DNA of 64,000 nucleotides from Frigoribacterium sp. PhB24 (GCF_003755185.1 NZ_RKIC01000011.1:283018-347017); one strand, 5' to 3'; counted from the stretch's first letter, positions 38,454-48,680 are shown. Numbers and translations: made by a program. Notes: generated by a model from the sequence alone, not told the origin.

Positions 38454-39626
38454 TCACCACGGCAGCCCGAGCGCCGGGACGACGTCGCCGGCCCGCGCCC
38501 CGCCCTCGGGCACGATCAGCAGCCCGTCGGCGTCGGCCAGGCCGCGCAGCATCGCGGACGACTGCCGCTCGGTCGGCACGGCGCCGTCCGGCGTCACCCG
38601 GTACGCCTGCACGAGCGATCCGGCCCGGGGGTGGGCGACGTCGACCGCGAGCGTGACGGACCCGGGAGGCGCGGGTCGCCTGCCGAGGAGGCCGTCCACC
38701 ACCGCGGTCCCCACGACCACGAGCCCGACGTAGGCGGCCATCGGGTTGCCCGGCAGGCACAGGTACAGCGTCCCGCCCCGCCGCGCGACCACCAGGGGCT
38801 GCCCGGGACGCATCGCGAGACCGTCGACCACCAGCTCGGCGCCCGACCGTTCGAGGGCGGCCCGGACGTGGTCGGTCGGGCCGTGCGCGGTGCCGCCGGT
38901 CGTCACCACGAGGCGGCGGTCGGGGCGGTCCAGCGCGGCGACCGTCGCGTCGAGGTCGTCGGACACCCGCGTCGTCGTCGCCGGCGCGGCGCCGAGAGAG
39001 TCGAGGAGGCGCGGCACCGGCACCGAGAACACGTCGCGGACCGTGCCGGGTCCGGGCACGCCCTCGGCCACGACCTCGTCGCCGAGCACGACCAGGGCGA
39101 CCGTCGGGCGTGCGACGACCGGTACGGAGTCGTGCCCGCCGAGGGCCAGCACGGCGACGCGGGGCGGGGTGAGCGTCGTGCCCGCGGCGACGAGGGCGTC
39201 ACCGACGTCGATCTCCTCGCCGGCCCGACGGACGTGCGACGGGCGGCGGGGATCGTCGTCGGCCGTCACGACGCCGTCGGACAGGTGCCCGGACTCCGAG
39301 CGGAGCACGCGGTCGGTCCCGGTCGGCACGACGGCCCCCGTGGTCACCGGTCGGGCGACCCCTGGCGGCAGCAGGGCGGCGTCCTCGGAGACCGGGCCCG
39401 CGACGATCGACGTGCCGAGGCGCCACGGCCCCTCGCCGGCGACCGCCCAGCCGTCCATCGCCGAGACGTCGGAACCGGGCACGCGTGCGAGGCTCGTGAC
39501 GTCGTGGGCGAGCGTGCGACCGACCGCGTCGGCGAGCCCCACGGTCTCGAGGGCGCGGGGCAGGGCCCGGGCGGCGTCGGCGGCCTCGGCGCGGGCGACC
39601 CGCCAGTCGGCCCGCCGGACCGTCAC
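38454..39626 (-). CDS. moeA: Molybdopterin molybdotransferase MoeA
   Basis: Inserts molybdenum into adenylylated molybdopterin. At 390 residues it is normal to short for MoeA. Motifs: VPGSDVSAMDGWAVAG (usually P-x-x-x-S-A-x-D-G-[FY]-A), GAVVPTGTDRVL, RRAGEEIDVGDALV, LGDEVV, TTGGTAHGPTDHV and LPGNPMAAYVG. GTG 39626 overlaps the DUF6457 stop (GTGA). Together with mobA and fdhD it supplies Mo-bisPGD to FdhF. Confidence 0.93.
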   Translation of the reverse strand: MTVRRADWRVARAEAADAARALPRALETVGLADAVGRTLAHDVTSLARVPGSDVSAMDGWAVAGEGPWRLGTSIVAGPVSEDAALLPPGVARPVTTGAVVPTGTDRVLRSESGHLSDGVVTADDDPRRPSHVRRAGEEIDVGDALVAAGTTLTPPRVAVLALGGHDSVPVVARPTVALVVLGDEVVAEGVPGPGTVRDVFSVPVPRLLDSLGAAPATTTRVSDDLDATVAALDRPDRRLVVTTGGTAHGPTDHVRAALERSGAELVVDGLAMRPGQPLVVARRGGTLYLCLPGNPMAAYVGLVVVGTAVVDGLLGRRPAPPGSVTLAVDVAHPRAGSLVQAYRVTPDGAVPTERQSSAMLRGLADADGLLIVPEGGARAGDVVPALGLPW

Positions 39627-39889
39627 TCGGGGTCGGCCGTGGCCAGCGCGGTGGCGGTCGCCACGGCCCGGTCGAGTTCGACCTGCGAGCCACCGGCGAG
39701 GCCCGCGGCGTAGCCGACGAGGAAGGTCGTCAGCGGCGCGGCCGGGCGGGCGACCCCGTGCGCCGCGTCGCGGGCGAGGTCGAGCACCACGGGGACGTCG
39801 ACCACGAAGTCGGCGGGCAGGCCCAGGGCCTGGACGAGTCGTGCGGCCCAGACGTCGAGTTCGGCAGGTGTGTCGGTCATGGTCGACAC
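39623..39889 (-). CDS. DUF6457 protein
   Basis: An 88-residue helical protein (LDVWAARLVQALGLPADFVVDVPVVLDLARDAAHGV, then PLTTFLVGYAAGLAGG) typical of DUF6457, a small family found within actinobacterial molybdenum-cofactor operons. Its function is not known. GTG 39889 directly abuts the mobA stop; ATG 39880 is an alternative start giving 85 residues. The stop overlaps moeA. Confidence 0.82.
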   Translation of the reverse strand: MSTMTDTPAELDVWAARLVQALGLPADFVVDVPVVLDLARDAAHGVARPAAPLTTFLVGYAAGLAGGSQVELDRAVATATALATADPE

Positions 39890-40513
39890 TCAACCAGTCG
39901 CATCGGGCTCGTGCCGGACGACACCCAGGCGGTCGGCGTCGGCGACGGTGTCGACGTCGGCGCAGAACTCGTCGGGAAGGGACACCTCGAGCAGGTCGAG
40001 CCCGTCGAGCAGGCGACGCAGTGAGAGATCGGCGAGGGGGCCGTCGGCCCGCAGGGTCGCGAGTCGGGTCTCGAGGGCGCCGGTCCGGTAGAGGCCGAGC
40101 AGCGGTTGTCGTCGCCCGCCCGAGTCGACCGCCAGCAGGCCGTCACGGCGATCGTCGCCGGCCACGTCCCCGCCGGAGAGCAGGGCCTGCACGGCCTCGG
40201 GCGCTCGGGGCAGGTCGCAGGCCAGCACGAGGGTCCAGGGGGCCGCGTCCCCGACGGCGTCGAGACCGGCCGCGAGGGCCGCCACCGGCCCCGACCAGGC
40301 GGGCTCCTCGCGGGTCAGCAGCGCGCCGGCGGGCGGCACCCGTCCCTCGCGCAGGCCGACCACGACGAGGGTGCGGGCCCCGGTCGACGCGTCGACGGCC
40401 CGGTCGAGCAGTGTCGCGTCGCCGCTCGTGAACGCGGTCTTGTCGGCGCCGTCCACCCGGGAGGCGCGACCCCCGGCGAGCAGGACGGCGTCGACGTCAG
40501 GACCCACGGTCAC
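39890..40513 (-). CDS. mobA: Molybdenum cofactor guanylyltransferase
   Basis: Adds GMP to molybdenum cofactor, forming the MGD needed by FdhF-type enzymes. This 207-residue nucleotidyltransferase has AVLLAGGRASRVDGADKTA (usually LAGGxSxRMGxDK; here the Met is Val and the Gly-x-Asp spacing is shifted), LACDLPRAP, REEPAWSGPVAAL and the RRLLDGL C-terminal segment. Its start overlaps the DUF4180 stop by four bases. Confidence 0.88.
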   Translation of the reverse strand: MTVGPDVDAVLLAGGRASRVDGADKTAFTSGDATLLDRAVDASTGARTLVVVGLREGRVPPAGALLTREEPAWSGPVAALAAGLDAVGDAAPWTLVLACDLPRAPEAVQALLSGGDVAGDDRRDGLLAVDSGGRRQPLLGLYRTGALETRLATLRADGPLADLSLRRLLDGLDLLEVSLPDEFCADVDTVADADRLGVVRHEPDATG

Positions 40514-40884
40514 CCTCGGGGGCCGGTCGCGGCGAGACGTGCGGCCAGGGTGCCCTCGTCGGGGACGAACCAGACGTGCCGGCCGCGGTTGGATTCGCGA
40601 ACCCAGTCGCGGAAGGCTGCGCTCGCCGCCTCGTGCCGGCCGACGTCGCCCAGGACGACCAACTGCACGCGGTAGTTCACGAGCTTCTGGGCGAAGTCAC
40701 CCGCGCGGCGGGTGCTCAGGTCGAAGAAGGCCGGATCGAGACGGCCGACCGGCACGACGACGGCCGACGCGTCGGCGCCGAACGCTTCTCCGACGAGGTC
40801 GACGGCGTCCGCCTCGGTCGACAAGCGGGGCCCGACCGGGTCGACGTGCAGGACGCGATGAGGGCCGTGGTCGTCGATGCGCAT
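40510..40884 (-). CDS. DUF4180 protein, first gene of the molybdenum operon
   Basis: A 124-residue protein with VGEAFGADASAVVVPVGRLDPAFFDLSTRRAGDFAQKLVNYRVQLVVLGDV, the conserved pattern of DUF4180. The family has no assigned function and is usually seen alone or next to regulators. ATG 40884 is chosen because TAGCCT lies six bases upstream (leaderless); GTG 40890 is the alternative. It overlaps mobA by four bases, so in this genome it leads the mobA-DUF6457-moeA-fdhD-fdhF operon. Confidence 0.82.
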   Translation of the reverse strand: MRIDDHGPHRVLHVDPVGPRLSTEADAVDLVGEAFGADASAVVVPVGRLDPAFFDLSTRRAGDFAQKLVNYRVQLVVLGDVGRHEAASAAFRDWVRESNRGRHVWFVPDEGTLAARLAATGPRG

Positions 40885-40896
40885 GCCCACAGGCTA
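40884..40896 (-). promoter_or_regulatory. Probable -10 box of the molybdenum operon
   Basis: On the minus strand TAGCCT (40896-40891) lies six bases before ATG 40884, so the whole six-gene operon may begin as a leaderless message. The expected -35 position falls inside the 20-bp hairpin at 40900-40943. Confidence 0.5.
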
Positions 40897-40899
40897 AGC

Positions 40900-40943
40900 G
40901 CAGGAGGCGCGGTGCCGGTCGGTACCGGCACCGCGCCTCCTGC
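40900..40943. terminator. Perfect 20-bp hairpin with the GGAGGCGCGG motif, 3' of msrBA
   Basis: GCAGGAGGCGCGGTGCCGGT (40900-40919) is perfectly complementary to 40924-40943 around the loop CGGT. It begins 15 bases past the msrBA stop and ends next to the DUF4180 -10 box. It is a likely terminator made from two inverted copies of the dispersed motif. Confidence 0.75.
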
Positions 40944-40957
40944 AGGCCTCGCGGGCG

Positions 40958-41938
40958 TCAGCCCGCGGCGACCTGCTCGTCGCGCTTCGGCAGCACCCAG
41001 CCCGGACGGACGAAGTGGCAGGTGTATCCGAAGGGGTCCTTCTCGAGGTAGTCCTGGTGCTCTTCCTCGGCCTCCCAGAAGTCGCCCGCGGCGGTGACCT
41101 CGGTGACGACCTTCCCGGGCCAGATGCCCGAGGCGTCGACGTCGGCGATGGTGTCGAGGGCCGTGGCACGCTGCTCGTCGTTCGTGTAGAAGATCGCCGA
41201 GCGGTAGCTGTCACCGACGTCGTTGCCCTGACGGTCCTTCGTCGACGGGTCGTGGATCTGGAAGAAGAACTCGAGGATCTCGCGGTACGAGGTCAGGCCC
41301 GGGTCGAACACGATCTCGACCGCCTCGGCGTGACCGCGATGGTTGCGGTAGGTGGCGTTCGGCACGCTGCCGCCCGAGTAGCCGACACGGGTCGAGACGA
41401 TGCCCGGTCGACGGCGCAGCAGCTGCTGGGCACCCCAGAAGCAGCCGCCGGCGAGGATCGCGGTCTCGGTCGTGCCGCTGGGTGCGGGGGTGGATTCGGG
41501 GGAGAAGAGCGTCATGTAGGCACCGTATCCTTCGGTTTCGAGTGAGGCGTAGGGGACGAAGCGGAGAGCCGCCGAGTTGATGCAGTAGCGCAGCCCCCCG
41601 GTGGCGGTGGGGCCGTCCCGGAAGACGTGGCCGAGGTGGCTGTCCCCGGCGGTGGAGCGCACCTCGGTGCGCTTGAAGAACAACCCCTCGCGCCTCTCGA
41701 CGACGTGTTCGGCGTCGATCGGGCGCGTGAAGCTCGGCCAGCCCGTGCGGCTGTCGAACTTGTCGACCGAGGCGAACAGGGGCTCGCCCGAGACCAGGTC
41801 GACGTAGATGCCCGCGTCCTTCGAGTCCCAGAACTCGTTGCGGAACGCGGGTTCGGTTCCGCCGCCCTGGGTCACGCGGCGCTGGGTCGACGTGAGGCGG
41901 GCGACCGCCTCGGGGTCTTTCCGGTACTGGTTCGACAT
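40958..41938 (-). CDS. msrBA: Bifunctional methionine sulfoxide reductase, MsrB-MsrA fusion
   Basis: A 326-residue repair enzyme that reduces both methionine sulfoxide epimers. MsrB comes first (about 1-140): [21 protein letters not shown] and catalytic Cys in [11 protein letters not shown]. MsrA follows (about 155-326): catalytic Cys in [10 protein letters not shown], then [12 protein letters not shown] and [11 protein letters not shown]. The B-A order is reversed relative to the common A-B fusions. The Cys usually preceding GWPSF in many MsrB enzymes is Thr here, and no CxxC zinc pairs are visible, so recycling must use another Cys or reductant. ATG 41938 is followed by a divergent ABC-F gene. 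Confidence 0.93.
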   Translation of the reverse strand: MSNQYRKDPEAVARLTSTQRRVTQGGGTEPAFRNEFWDSKDAGIYVDLVSGEPLFASVDKFDSRTGWPSFTRPIDAEHVVERREGLFFKRTEVRSTAGDSHLGHVFRDGPTATGGLRYCINSAALRFVPYASLETEGYGAYMTLFSPESTPAPSGTTETAILAGGCFWGAQQLLRRRPGIVSTRVGYSGGSVPNATYRNHRGHAEAVEIVFDPGLTSYREILEFFFQIHDPSTKDRQGNDVGDSYRSAIFYTNDEQRATALDTIADVDASGIWPGKVVTEVTAAGDFWEAEEEHQDYLEKDPFGYTCHFVRPGWVLPKRDEQVAAG

Positions 41939-42062
41939 GATGCCTCCTGTTCGTCGGCGTCGGTCTGATCGGATGGGGTCGGGTGCCCGCGGTCGCGTCG
42001 ATGCCTCTCACGACAACAACCGGGCGGCGCCGGGTGTTCCGTCGGCCTGCGAGGATCGACGC

Positions 42063-43679
<1,617 letters not shown>

Positions 43680-43709
43680 GCCGTGGGGCCGCGCCGGGTC
43701 GCGTCGGGC

Positions 43710-43742
43710 CGCGCCGGGCCGGCGTGCGACCGGGCCGGCGCG
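43710..43742. terminator. Imperfect GC hairpin between ABC-F and GDPD genes
   Basis: CGCGCCGGGCCGG (43710-43722) pairs with CCGGGCCGGCGCG (43730-43742) with one mismatch, seven-base loop. It is situated between convergent stops. Confidence 0.45.
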
Positions 43743-43751
43743 TGACCGGGC

Positions 43752-44678
43752 TCAGCCCTCGGTCGTCAGCTGCCGGACGACCTCGGCGACGCCAGAGACG
43801 ACGAGCCCGGACGCACCCCCGTCGAGTGCGGCGCGAGCGGCGTCCAGGTCGGACACGATGTGGCCGAGGACCGGCTTGCCGGTGGCCGTCATCGTCGCCC
43901 AGGTCGCGGCCGGGGCGGACCAGTCGAGGCCCAGCATGCTCCAGCTGTCGGAGGTCCGGGTGAGCAGCTCGGGGTCTTCCGCCAGCTCGTCGGCGTAGTA
44001 GTACCCCCAGGTCGCGCACCCCTCGGCCGCGACGAGGTCGCCCCAGTCGGTCTGCGTGCAGTAGCCCTTGCCGACGAGCGTCTGCGTCAGGTCGGCCGTG
44101 CCGAGTCGGGTCCGGGCGATCTCGAACAGCTCGGGGTAGAAGCGGGGGGCGACGTACTTCGGGTCGACGAAGAGGGCGTGTTCGCGGCCGAACTCGCGCA
44201 CGATCTCGTCGAAGCGTGCGTACGGCTGGTCCGACTGCCCGGTGTCGCTCGTCTCGGCCGCCGAGATGCGGTACCGCTGCACCTCGCTCCAGGTGTGCTC
44301 GGCGGCGACGAAGCCGGACGTGCCCGAGGTGCGGTCGAGGGTCTCGTCGTGCAGGCCGAACCACACGCCGTCCGAGGTGCGGGCGAGCGACATCTCGAGC
44401 CCGTCGACCCCGGCCGCGACCGACTGCCGGTAGGCGAACAGCGACATCTCGGGCCAGTCGCGTGACCCGCCGCGGTGCGCGACGGTGGCGGGACGTGCGG
44501 CCCGCAGGGCGTCGACCGCGCGGGGAGGCGCGGTCGGCGTGACCCGCGCCTCCTCGGTCAGGCGCGCGTTCCGGAGGGCCACACCCGTGCCGGCCGCTCC
44601 GAGGACGGCGACGCCGCCTGCCGCGAGCAGCACGGCGCGGCGGGACACGGGGGAGCGCGGCGGGAGAGAGGACGGCAT
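43752..44678 (-). CDS. Exported glycerophosphodiester phosphodiesterase family protein
   Basis: A 308-residue secreted enzyme. The N-terminus PPRSPVSRRAVLLAAGGVAVLGAAG is a Tat-like signal (SRRAVLL). The GDPD TIM barrel follows: VAHRGGSRDWPEMSLFAYR (catalytic His-Arg and Glu), GVDGLEMSLARTSDG and HDETLDRTS (metal Asp/Glu and second His), FVDPKY, and GHIVSDLDAARAALDGGASGLVVSG at the end. It likely hydrolyses glycerophosphodiesters or wall teichoic material outside the membrane. The coding DNA includes an inverted pair of GGAGGCGCG cores (44524 and 44545). Single-gene unit. Confidence 0.9.
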   Translation of the reverse strand: MPSSLPPRSPVSRRAVLLAAGGVAVLGAAGTGVALRNARLTEEARVTPTAPPRAVDALRAARPATVAHRGGSRDWPEMSLFAYRQSVAAGVDGLEMSLARTSDGVWFGLHDETLDRTSGTSGFVAAEHTWSEVQRYRISAAETSDTGQSDQPYARFDEIVREFGREHALFVDPKYVAPRFYPELFEIARTRLGTADLTQTLVGKGYCTQTDWGDLVAAEGCATWGYYYADELAEDPELLTRTSDSWSMLGLDWSAPAATWATMTATGKPVLGHIVSDLDAARAALDGGASGLVVSGVAEVVRQLTTEG

Positions 44679-44855
44679 GGCCTCACTATGAGCCGTCTCC
44701 GGGGGTGGTCGCGACCACTCGTCCCGGGTTCACCCGGTCTTCGCCCGGATGCCTCGTGTCGGGGCGTGGGTCCCGGGAGCGGACGGGACACCGTGTCACG
44801 GCGCGACGCCTCGTCCCCTCGCGAATGTTCTGCGGAGGGGGCTGAGCGACGCGCG

Positions 44856-44869
44856 TAGGGTCGGCGACA
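44856..44869 (+). promoter_or_regulatory. Probable -10 box for a leaderless SDR transcript
   Basis: TAGGGT (44856-44861), seven bases, then ATG 44869. No Shine-Dalgarno lies between. Confidence 0.45.
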
Positions 44870-45555
44870 TGACCGATCTCGACGGAGCCGTGGTGCTCGT
44901 GGCCGGCGCGTCCGGCGGACTCGGCGTGCGCGTCGCCGCGATGCTCGAGGACGAGGGGGCCGTCGTCGTGCGCGCGGCGCGACGCCCGGACCCGCTGTCG
45001 GGGCCGGGCGCCTACCTCGCCGACCTGCGCGACCCGTCAGGAGGCGCGGCGCTGGTCCGTTCGGCCCTCGACGAGCACGGACGCCTCGACGGCGTCGTGG
45101 TCGCCGCGGGCGTCGTCGCCTTCGGAGCGGCGAAGGACCTCGACGACGACACGCTCGACGAACTCGTCGGGACAAACGCGCTCGGGCCGATCCGTCTGCT
45201 GCGCGACGCCCATGCCGCCCTCGCGCAGTCCGCCGAGGCCGGCCGGAAGCCGTTCGTCGTGACCATCAGCGGGGTCGTGTCCGAGGCGCCGACGGTCGGC
45301 ATGGCCGCGTACTCGGCGTCGAAGGCGGCCCTGGCGGCCTTCGTGTCGGCCGCCGGACGAGAGTACCGGCGCGACGGCATCCGCGTGCTCGACGCACGCC
45401 CGGGGCACACCGACACCGGGCTCGCGACCCGGGCCGTGGCGGGGCAGGCCCCGACGTTCGGTGCGGCCCTCGACCCGGACGCGGTGGCCGAGCGGATCGT
45501 GCGGGCCATCGCCGACGGTGAGAAGGACCTGCCCAGCTCGGCGTTCGCGGGCTGA
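44869..45555 (+). CDS. Short-chain dehydrogenase/reductase
   Basis: A compact 228-residue SDR. The cofactor loop is VLVAGASGGLGVR, the adenine-side motif ADLRD, the structural motif VVAAGVV, and the active site Ser is in VTISGVVS with Tyr/Lys in YSASKAAL. ARRPD after the second strand suggests NADP preference. The short C-terminus lacks the extended substrate loop seen in many SDRs. Convergent with the MarR-type gene 38 bases away. Substrate unknown. Confidence 0.88.
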   Translation: MTDLDGAVVLVAGASGGLGVRVAAMLEDEGAVVVRAARRPDPLSGPGAYLADLRDPSGGAALVRSALDEHGRLDGVVVAAGVVAFGAAKDLDDDTLDELVGTNALGPIRLLRDAHAALAQSAEAGRKPFVVTISGVVSEAPTVGMAAYSASKAALAAFVSAAGREYRRDGIRVLDARPGHTDTGLATRAVAGQAPTFGAALDPDAVAERIVRAIADGEKDLPSSAFAG

Positions 45556-45592
45556 AGGCGAACGGCGGCTGAAGGTGACCCGCTGAACGTGC

Positions 45593-46099
45593 CTAGCTGA
45601 ACTCGTCGCCGACGAGGCGCAACAGATCGGCCAGCTGTGCCTGCTGGGCCGGCGAGAGGGAGTGCAGCCTGGCGCTCTCGGCGTCGACCAGGCTGAGCAT
45701 GGCGGCGTCGACCCGGGCGATGCCGTCCTCGGTCACGCGCACCAGCACGCCGCGGCCGTCGCTCGGGTCGCCCCGGCGCTCGACCAGCCCGCGCTCGACC
45801 AGACGGTCGAGACGGTTGGTCATCGTGCCGCTCGTCACCATGGTCGCCGTGACGAGGTGCTTCGGGCTGAGCTGGAAGGGATCGCCGGCCCGACGCAGGG
45901 CCGAGAGCACGTCGAACTCCCAGATCTCGAGGCCGGCGTGGGCGAAGGCCTCGCTGCGGATGCGGTCGAGGCGACGCGACAGGCGGCGGAGGCGGGAGAA
46001 GACGTCGAGGGGTGCGAAGTCGATGTCGGGGCGCTCGCGGGCCCAGGCGTCGATGATCAGGTCGACTTCGTCGTTCGTGGCCACGGTGGTGCGTTCCAA
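45593..46099 (-). CDS. MarR-family transcriptional regulator
   Basis: A 168-residue winged-helix dimer-forming repressor. The HTH and wing are visible: LEIWEFDVLSALRRAGDPFQLSPKHLVTATMVTSGTMTNRLDRLVERGLVERRGDPSDGR, followed by VRVTEDGIARVD and a C-terminal dimerisation helix. The start is uncertain: TTG 46099 (used here) or GTG 46084 (163 residues). No ribosome-binding site supports either. Its target is not evident; it is not divergent from any neighbour. Confidence 0.87.
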   Translation of the reverse strand: MERTTVATNDEVDLIIDAWARERPDIDFAPLDVFSRLRRLSRRLDRIRSEAFAHAGLEIWEFDVLSALRRAGDPFQLSPKHLVTATMVTSGTMTNRLDRLVERGLVERRGDPSDGRGVLVRVTEDGIARVDAAMLSLVDAESARLHSLSPAQQAQLADLLRLVGDEFS

Positions 46100-46167
46100 T
46101 CGGTCGTGTCGTGCACTTCATCTTCGTCCACCCGCCGGGGAATCGGCCACACGGGCTCACCCGCCGG

Positions 46168-47751
46168 CTACTGGTACGTCACCAGGTCGGGCGTCGGCGA
46201 CACGTCGGCCATGGTCTGCTCGGGGCTGAGCATCGGGGTGTCCTCGTCGTAGAAGTTCTTCCATCCCCAGGCGACCCCGGCCGGGGCGCCGTCGTGCAGC
46301 GTGCGCCAGGTGGCCTGCTTGTCGGGCTGCGAGCCCTGACCGTCGGCGTGGATGAGCGTGGCCAGCTCGGGGCGGGACGTGTCGATCGACGCCCGGTCGC
46401 GCAGCATGTCGAGCCGGAACTGGTGCAGGACGAACATCTTCGGCGGCAGGCCCTTCGACGCCACGAGGTCGGCCAGCCAGGTCGACACGGCGTTCACCTC
46501 GCTCGCCTCGACGCCCCCGATCTGTCGCAGCGGCACCTGATCGGCCTCGAGGCGCCATTCGGGGTCGAGGGCCAGTCCGACGTTCGGCTTCGAGAGCAGC
46601 GACTCGTAGCGCTTCGCCTGGCTCAAGAAGTCGGCGCGCCCGGGCTGCAGGTCGATGACCACGTACTGACCCGCGGCGGCGGCCGCCTCGACGTAGGGCT
46701 CGATGCTCTCGACCGACAGCTCGTTCGAGTAGTCGCCGTCGTCCCCCGCGGCACCGGCGGCGACGGTCGCGATGACCTCGAGCATCGGCACGACGGGACG
46801 GTCGCTCGCCACGTCGTAGCTCGCCGCGACGTCGGCGGCCCGCTGCACGGTCGCCGCGACGTCCTGCTCGCCCAGAACCCCGAGGGCGCCGGTACCGGGT
46901 GCCCCGTAGAGCGCCACGAACCGTCGGTCGGGGAAGAACCGCTGCCCGCCGCCGGGCAGCTGCGCACCGGACCGGGCGGCCGCGACCGACCACCCGGGGT
47001 CGCGCACGGTCGAGAACGACGCGCCGATCAGCACCGTGTCGGTCGTCGGCGAGGCATGCAGGGCGTCGATCACGTCGCCGGAGGCCTGCAGGTCGACGAC
47101 CCCGTCGGGCAGCTCCTGCACCTCGGCGCCAGCCGCCCGCGCGGTGGCCGTGGCCGCGACGTCGTCGGCCCCCGCCGCGACGGCGAGGACGTCGTCGAGG
47201 GGCGTCGCCGCGTCGGGCACGTCGACCGAGGAGGCGCTGGTCGCCACCTCGACACGCGTCCCCTCGATCGCCCCCACGTCGCCCACCGCCAACACGGTCT
47301 CGACACCGAGCCGATCGAGCTCGGCCGCCAGGACGGACGGCCCGGTCGCCTCGTCTCCGGTCGCCTCGTCTCCGGTCGACGGGCCGCCGGTCGGCGACCC
47401 GGTCGAGGTCCCCGCCGGGGCGAGCAGCATCGGCACGCCGAGTCGTTCCGCCTCGTCGGCCGCCTCCGCCTGGCCTGCCGCGTCCCCGTCCGGGGCGACG
47501 ACCGCCACCGGACTCGAGGCGAACATCGCCCGGCTGGCCTCGACGGCCCTCTCGGGGGCGGTGGCGGCACCGACCACGGTGACCCGCGCCTCCTGCTCGC
47601 GGGTGACGAGGGCGGTGCGACCGTCGGCGTCGTCGACCGAGGTGGACGTGCAGCCGGCGACGACGAGCAGGGCCACGGCGGTGAGCGCCGCCGTGGTCGC
47701 CGGGCGGCGGCGGGGGGCGCGGGCGGAGGGTGGTCGGGTGGAGGAAAGCAC
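46168..47751 (-). CDS. Lipoprotein with CWB2-like N-terminal and glycosidase-like C-terminal region
   Basis: A 527-residue exported lipoprotein: signal with lipobox VVAGC near residue 33. Residues about 50-240 contain CWB2-like elements (FASSPVAVVAPDGDAAG, AERLGVPMLLAPAG, LAAELDRLGVETVLAVGDVGAI) broken by a TGDEATGDEATG insert. The C-terminal half (about 280-527) has TIM-barrel-like strands (QYVVIDLQPGRADFLSQAKRYE, VGLALDPEWRL, KMFVLHQFRLDML, GWKNFYDED) that I cannot assign to a family. GTG 47751 follows TACCGT by six bases (leaderless). Possibly envelope-associated; function unknown. It lies downstream of the ABC permease on the same strand but has its own promoter-like box. Confidence 0.72.
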   Translation of the reverse strand: MLSSTRPPSARAPRRRPATTAALTAVALLVVAGCTSTSVDDADGRTALVTREQEARVTVVGAATAPERAVEASRAMFASSPVAVVAPDGDAAGQAEAADEAERLGVPMLLAPAGTSTGSPTGGPSTGDEATGDEATGPSVLAAELDRLGVETVLAVGDVGAIEGTRVEVATSASSVDVPDAATPLDDVLAVAAGADDVAATATARAAGAEVQELPDGVVDLQASGDVIDALHASPTTDTVLIGASFSTVRDPGWSVAAARSGAQLPGGGQRFFPDRRFVALYGAPGTGALGVLGEQDVAATVQRAADVAASYDVASDRPVVPMLEVIATVAAGAAGDDGDYSNELSVESIEPYVEAAAAAGQYVVIDLQPGRADFLSQAKRYESLLSKPNVGLALDPEWRLEADQVPLRQIGGVEASEVNAVSTWLADLVASKGLPPKMFVLHQFRLDMLRDRASIDTSRPELATLIHADGQGSQPDKQATWRTLHDGAPAGVAWGWKNFYDEDTPMLSPEQTMADVSPTPDLVTYQ

Positions 47752-47795
47752 CGATCCACGGTAACCGCGACCGCCGACACCGGTGGGCCGACGGG

Positions 47796-48680
47796 TCAGC
47801 TCAGGATGTCCTTGGTGGTGAACCGGCCGAGGGCCAGCGCACCGAAGACGACGACGTAGCCGGCCTGCAGCAAGGCGTTGGCACCGAACGAGTCCCAGGC
47901 GATCGGGTCGCGCATCAGGTCGGCGAAACCGAGCCAGTGGTGCGTGAACAGCCACGGGTCCAGGACGTCCAACTGCGGCAGGGCGTCGACGATCTGGGCC
48001 ACGGTCGACAGCACGATCGTCGCCGCCATGGCCCCGACCGGCACGCTCGTGAGCGTCGAGGCGAAGAGGCCGATCGCCGTGAGGCCCAGCAGCGACATGG
48101 TCACGTAGAGGGCCATCAGCAGCAGCCTCAGCGCGTAATCGCCCAGGCCGATCGTCTGACCCGAGAGCAGGGTGACCGGCCCGACCGGGAACAACGCGGC
48201 ACCGGCGATCGCGCCGAAGACGACCACGACGAGCGTGGCGGCGAGGCAGAACGCCGCCGCGGCCGCGTACTTGACGAGCAGGAGGCGCACCCGGCCCACC
48301 GGGGTCACCACGAGGTACCGCAGGGTGCCGAGGCTCGCCTCGCCGGCGATCGTGTCGCCGGCGACGACCCCCACGGTAAGCGGCAGGAAGAGCGGGATCG
48401 CCACCGTCAGGGCGGTGAGCGAGACGAAGAGGCCGTTCTGCGTGATGTCACCGAGGAAGGCCGGTCCGCGACCACCGTCGCCGTCGGACGACGTGACCCG
48501 GACGGCGACGGCGAGCAGCACCGGGATCAGGGCCAGCGCGGCGAGCAGAGCGATCGTCCGGACGCGGCGGAAGAGCACCGCCAGTTCGCTCCCCAGGAGG
48601 GCGAGACCCAGCCCGCCCCGCGGACGGTCGGCCGGGAGGACGGCGTCGGGACGCGTGTCCCGGGGGTCAACCGGCGACAT
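47796..48680 (-). CDS. ABC-2 type transporter permease
   Basis: A 294-residue membrane protein with about six hydrophobic helices (TIALLAALALIPVLLAVAV, GLFVSLTALTVAIPLFLPLTVGVVAGDTI, AAAAFCLAATLVVVVFGAI and others). The segment EASLGTLRYLVVTPVGRVRLLLVKY is the coupling-helix region typical of ABC-2 exporters, such as those for drugs or bacitracin. Its start overlaps the end of the ATPase gene by 14 bases. Forms an exporter with that ATPase; cargo unknown. Confidence 0.88.
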   Translation of the reverse strand: MSPVDPRDTRPDAVLPADRPRGGLGLALLGSELAVLFRRVRTIALLAALALIPVLLAVAVRVTSSDGDGGRGPAFLGDITQNGLFVSLTALTVAIPLFLPLTVGVVAGDTIAGEASLGTLRYLVVTPVGRVRLLLVKYAAAAAFCLAATLVVVVFGAIAGAALFPVGPVTLLSGQTIGLGDYALRLLLMALYVTMSLLGLTAIGLFASTLTSVPVGAMAATIVLSTVAQIVDALPQLDVLDPWLFTHHWLGFADLMRDPIAWDSFGANALLQAGYVVVFGALALGRFTTKDILS

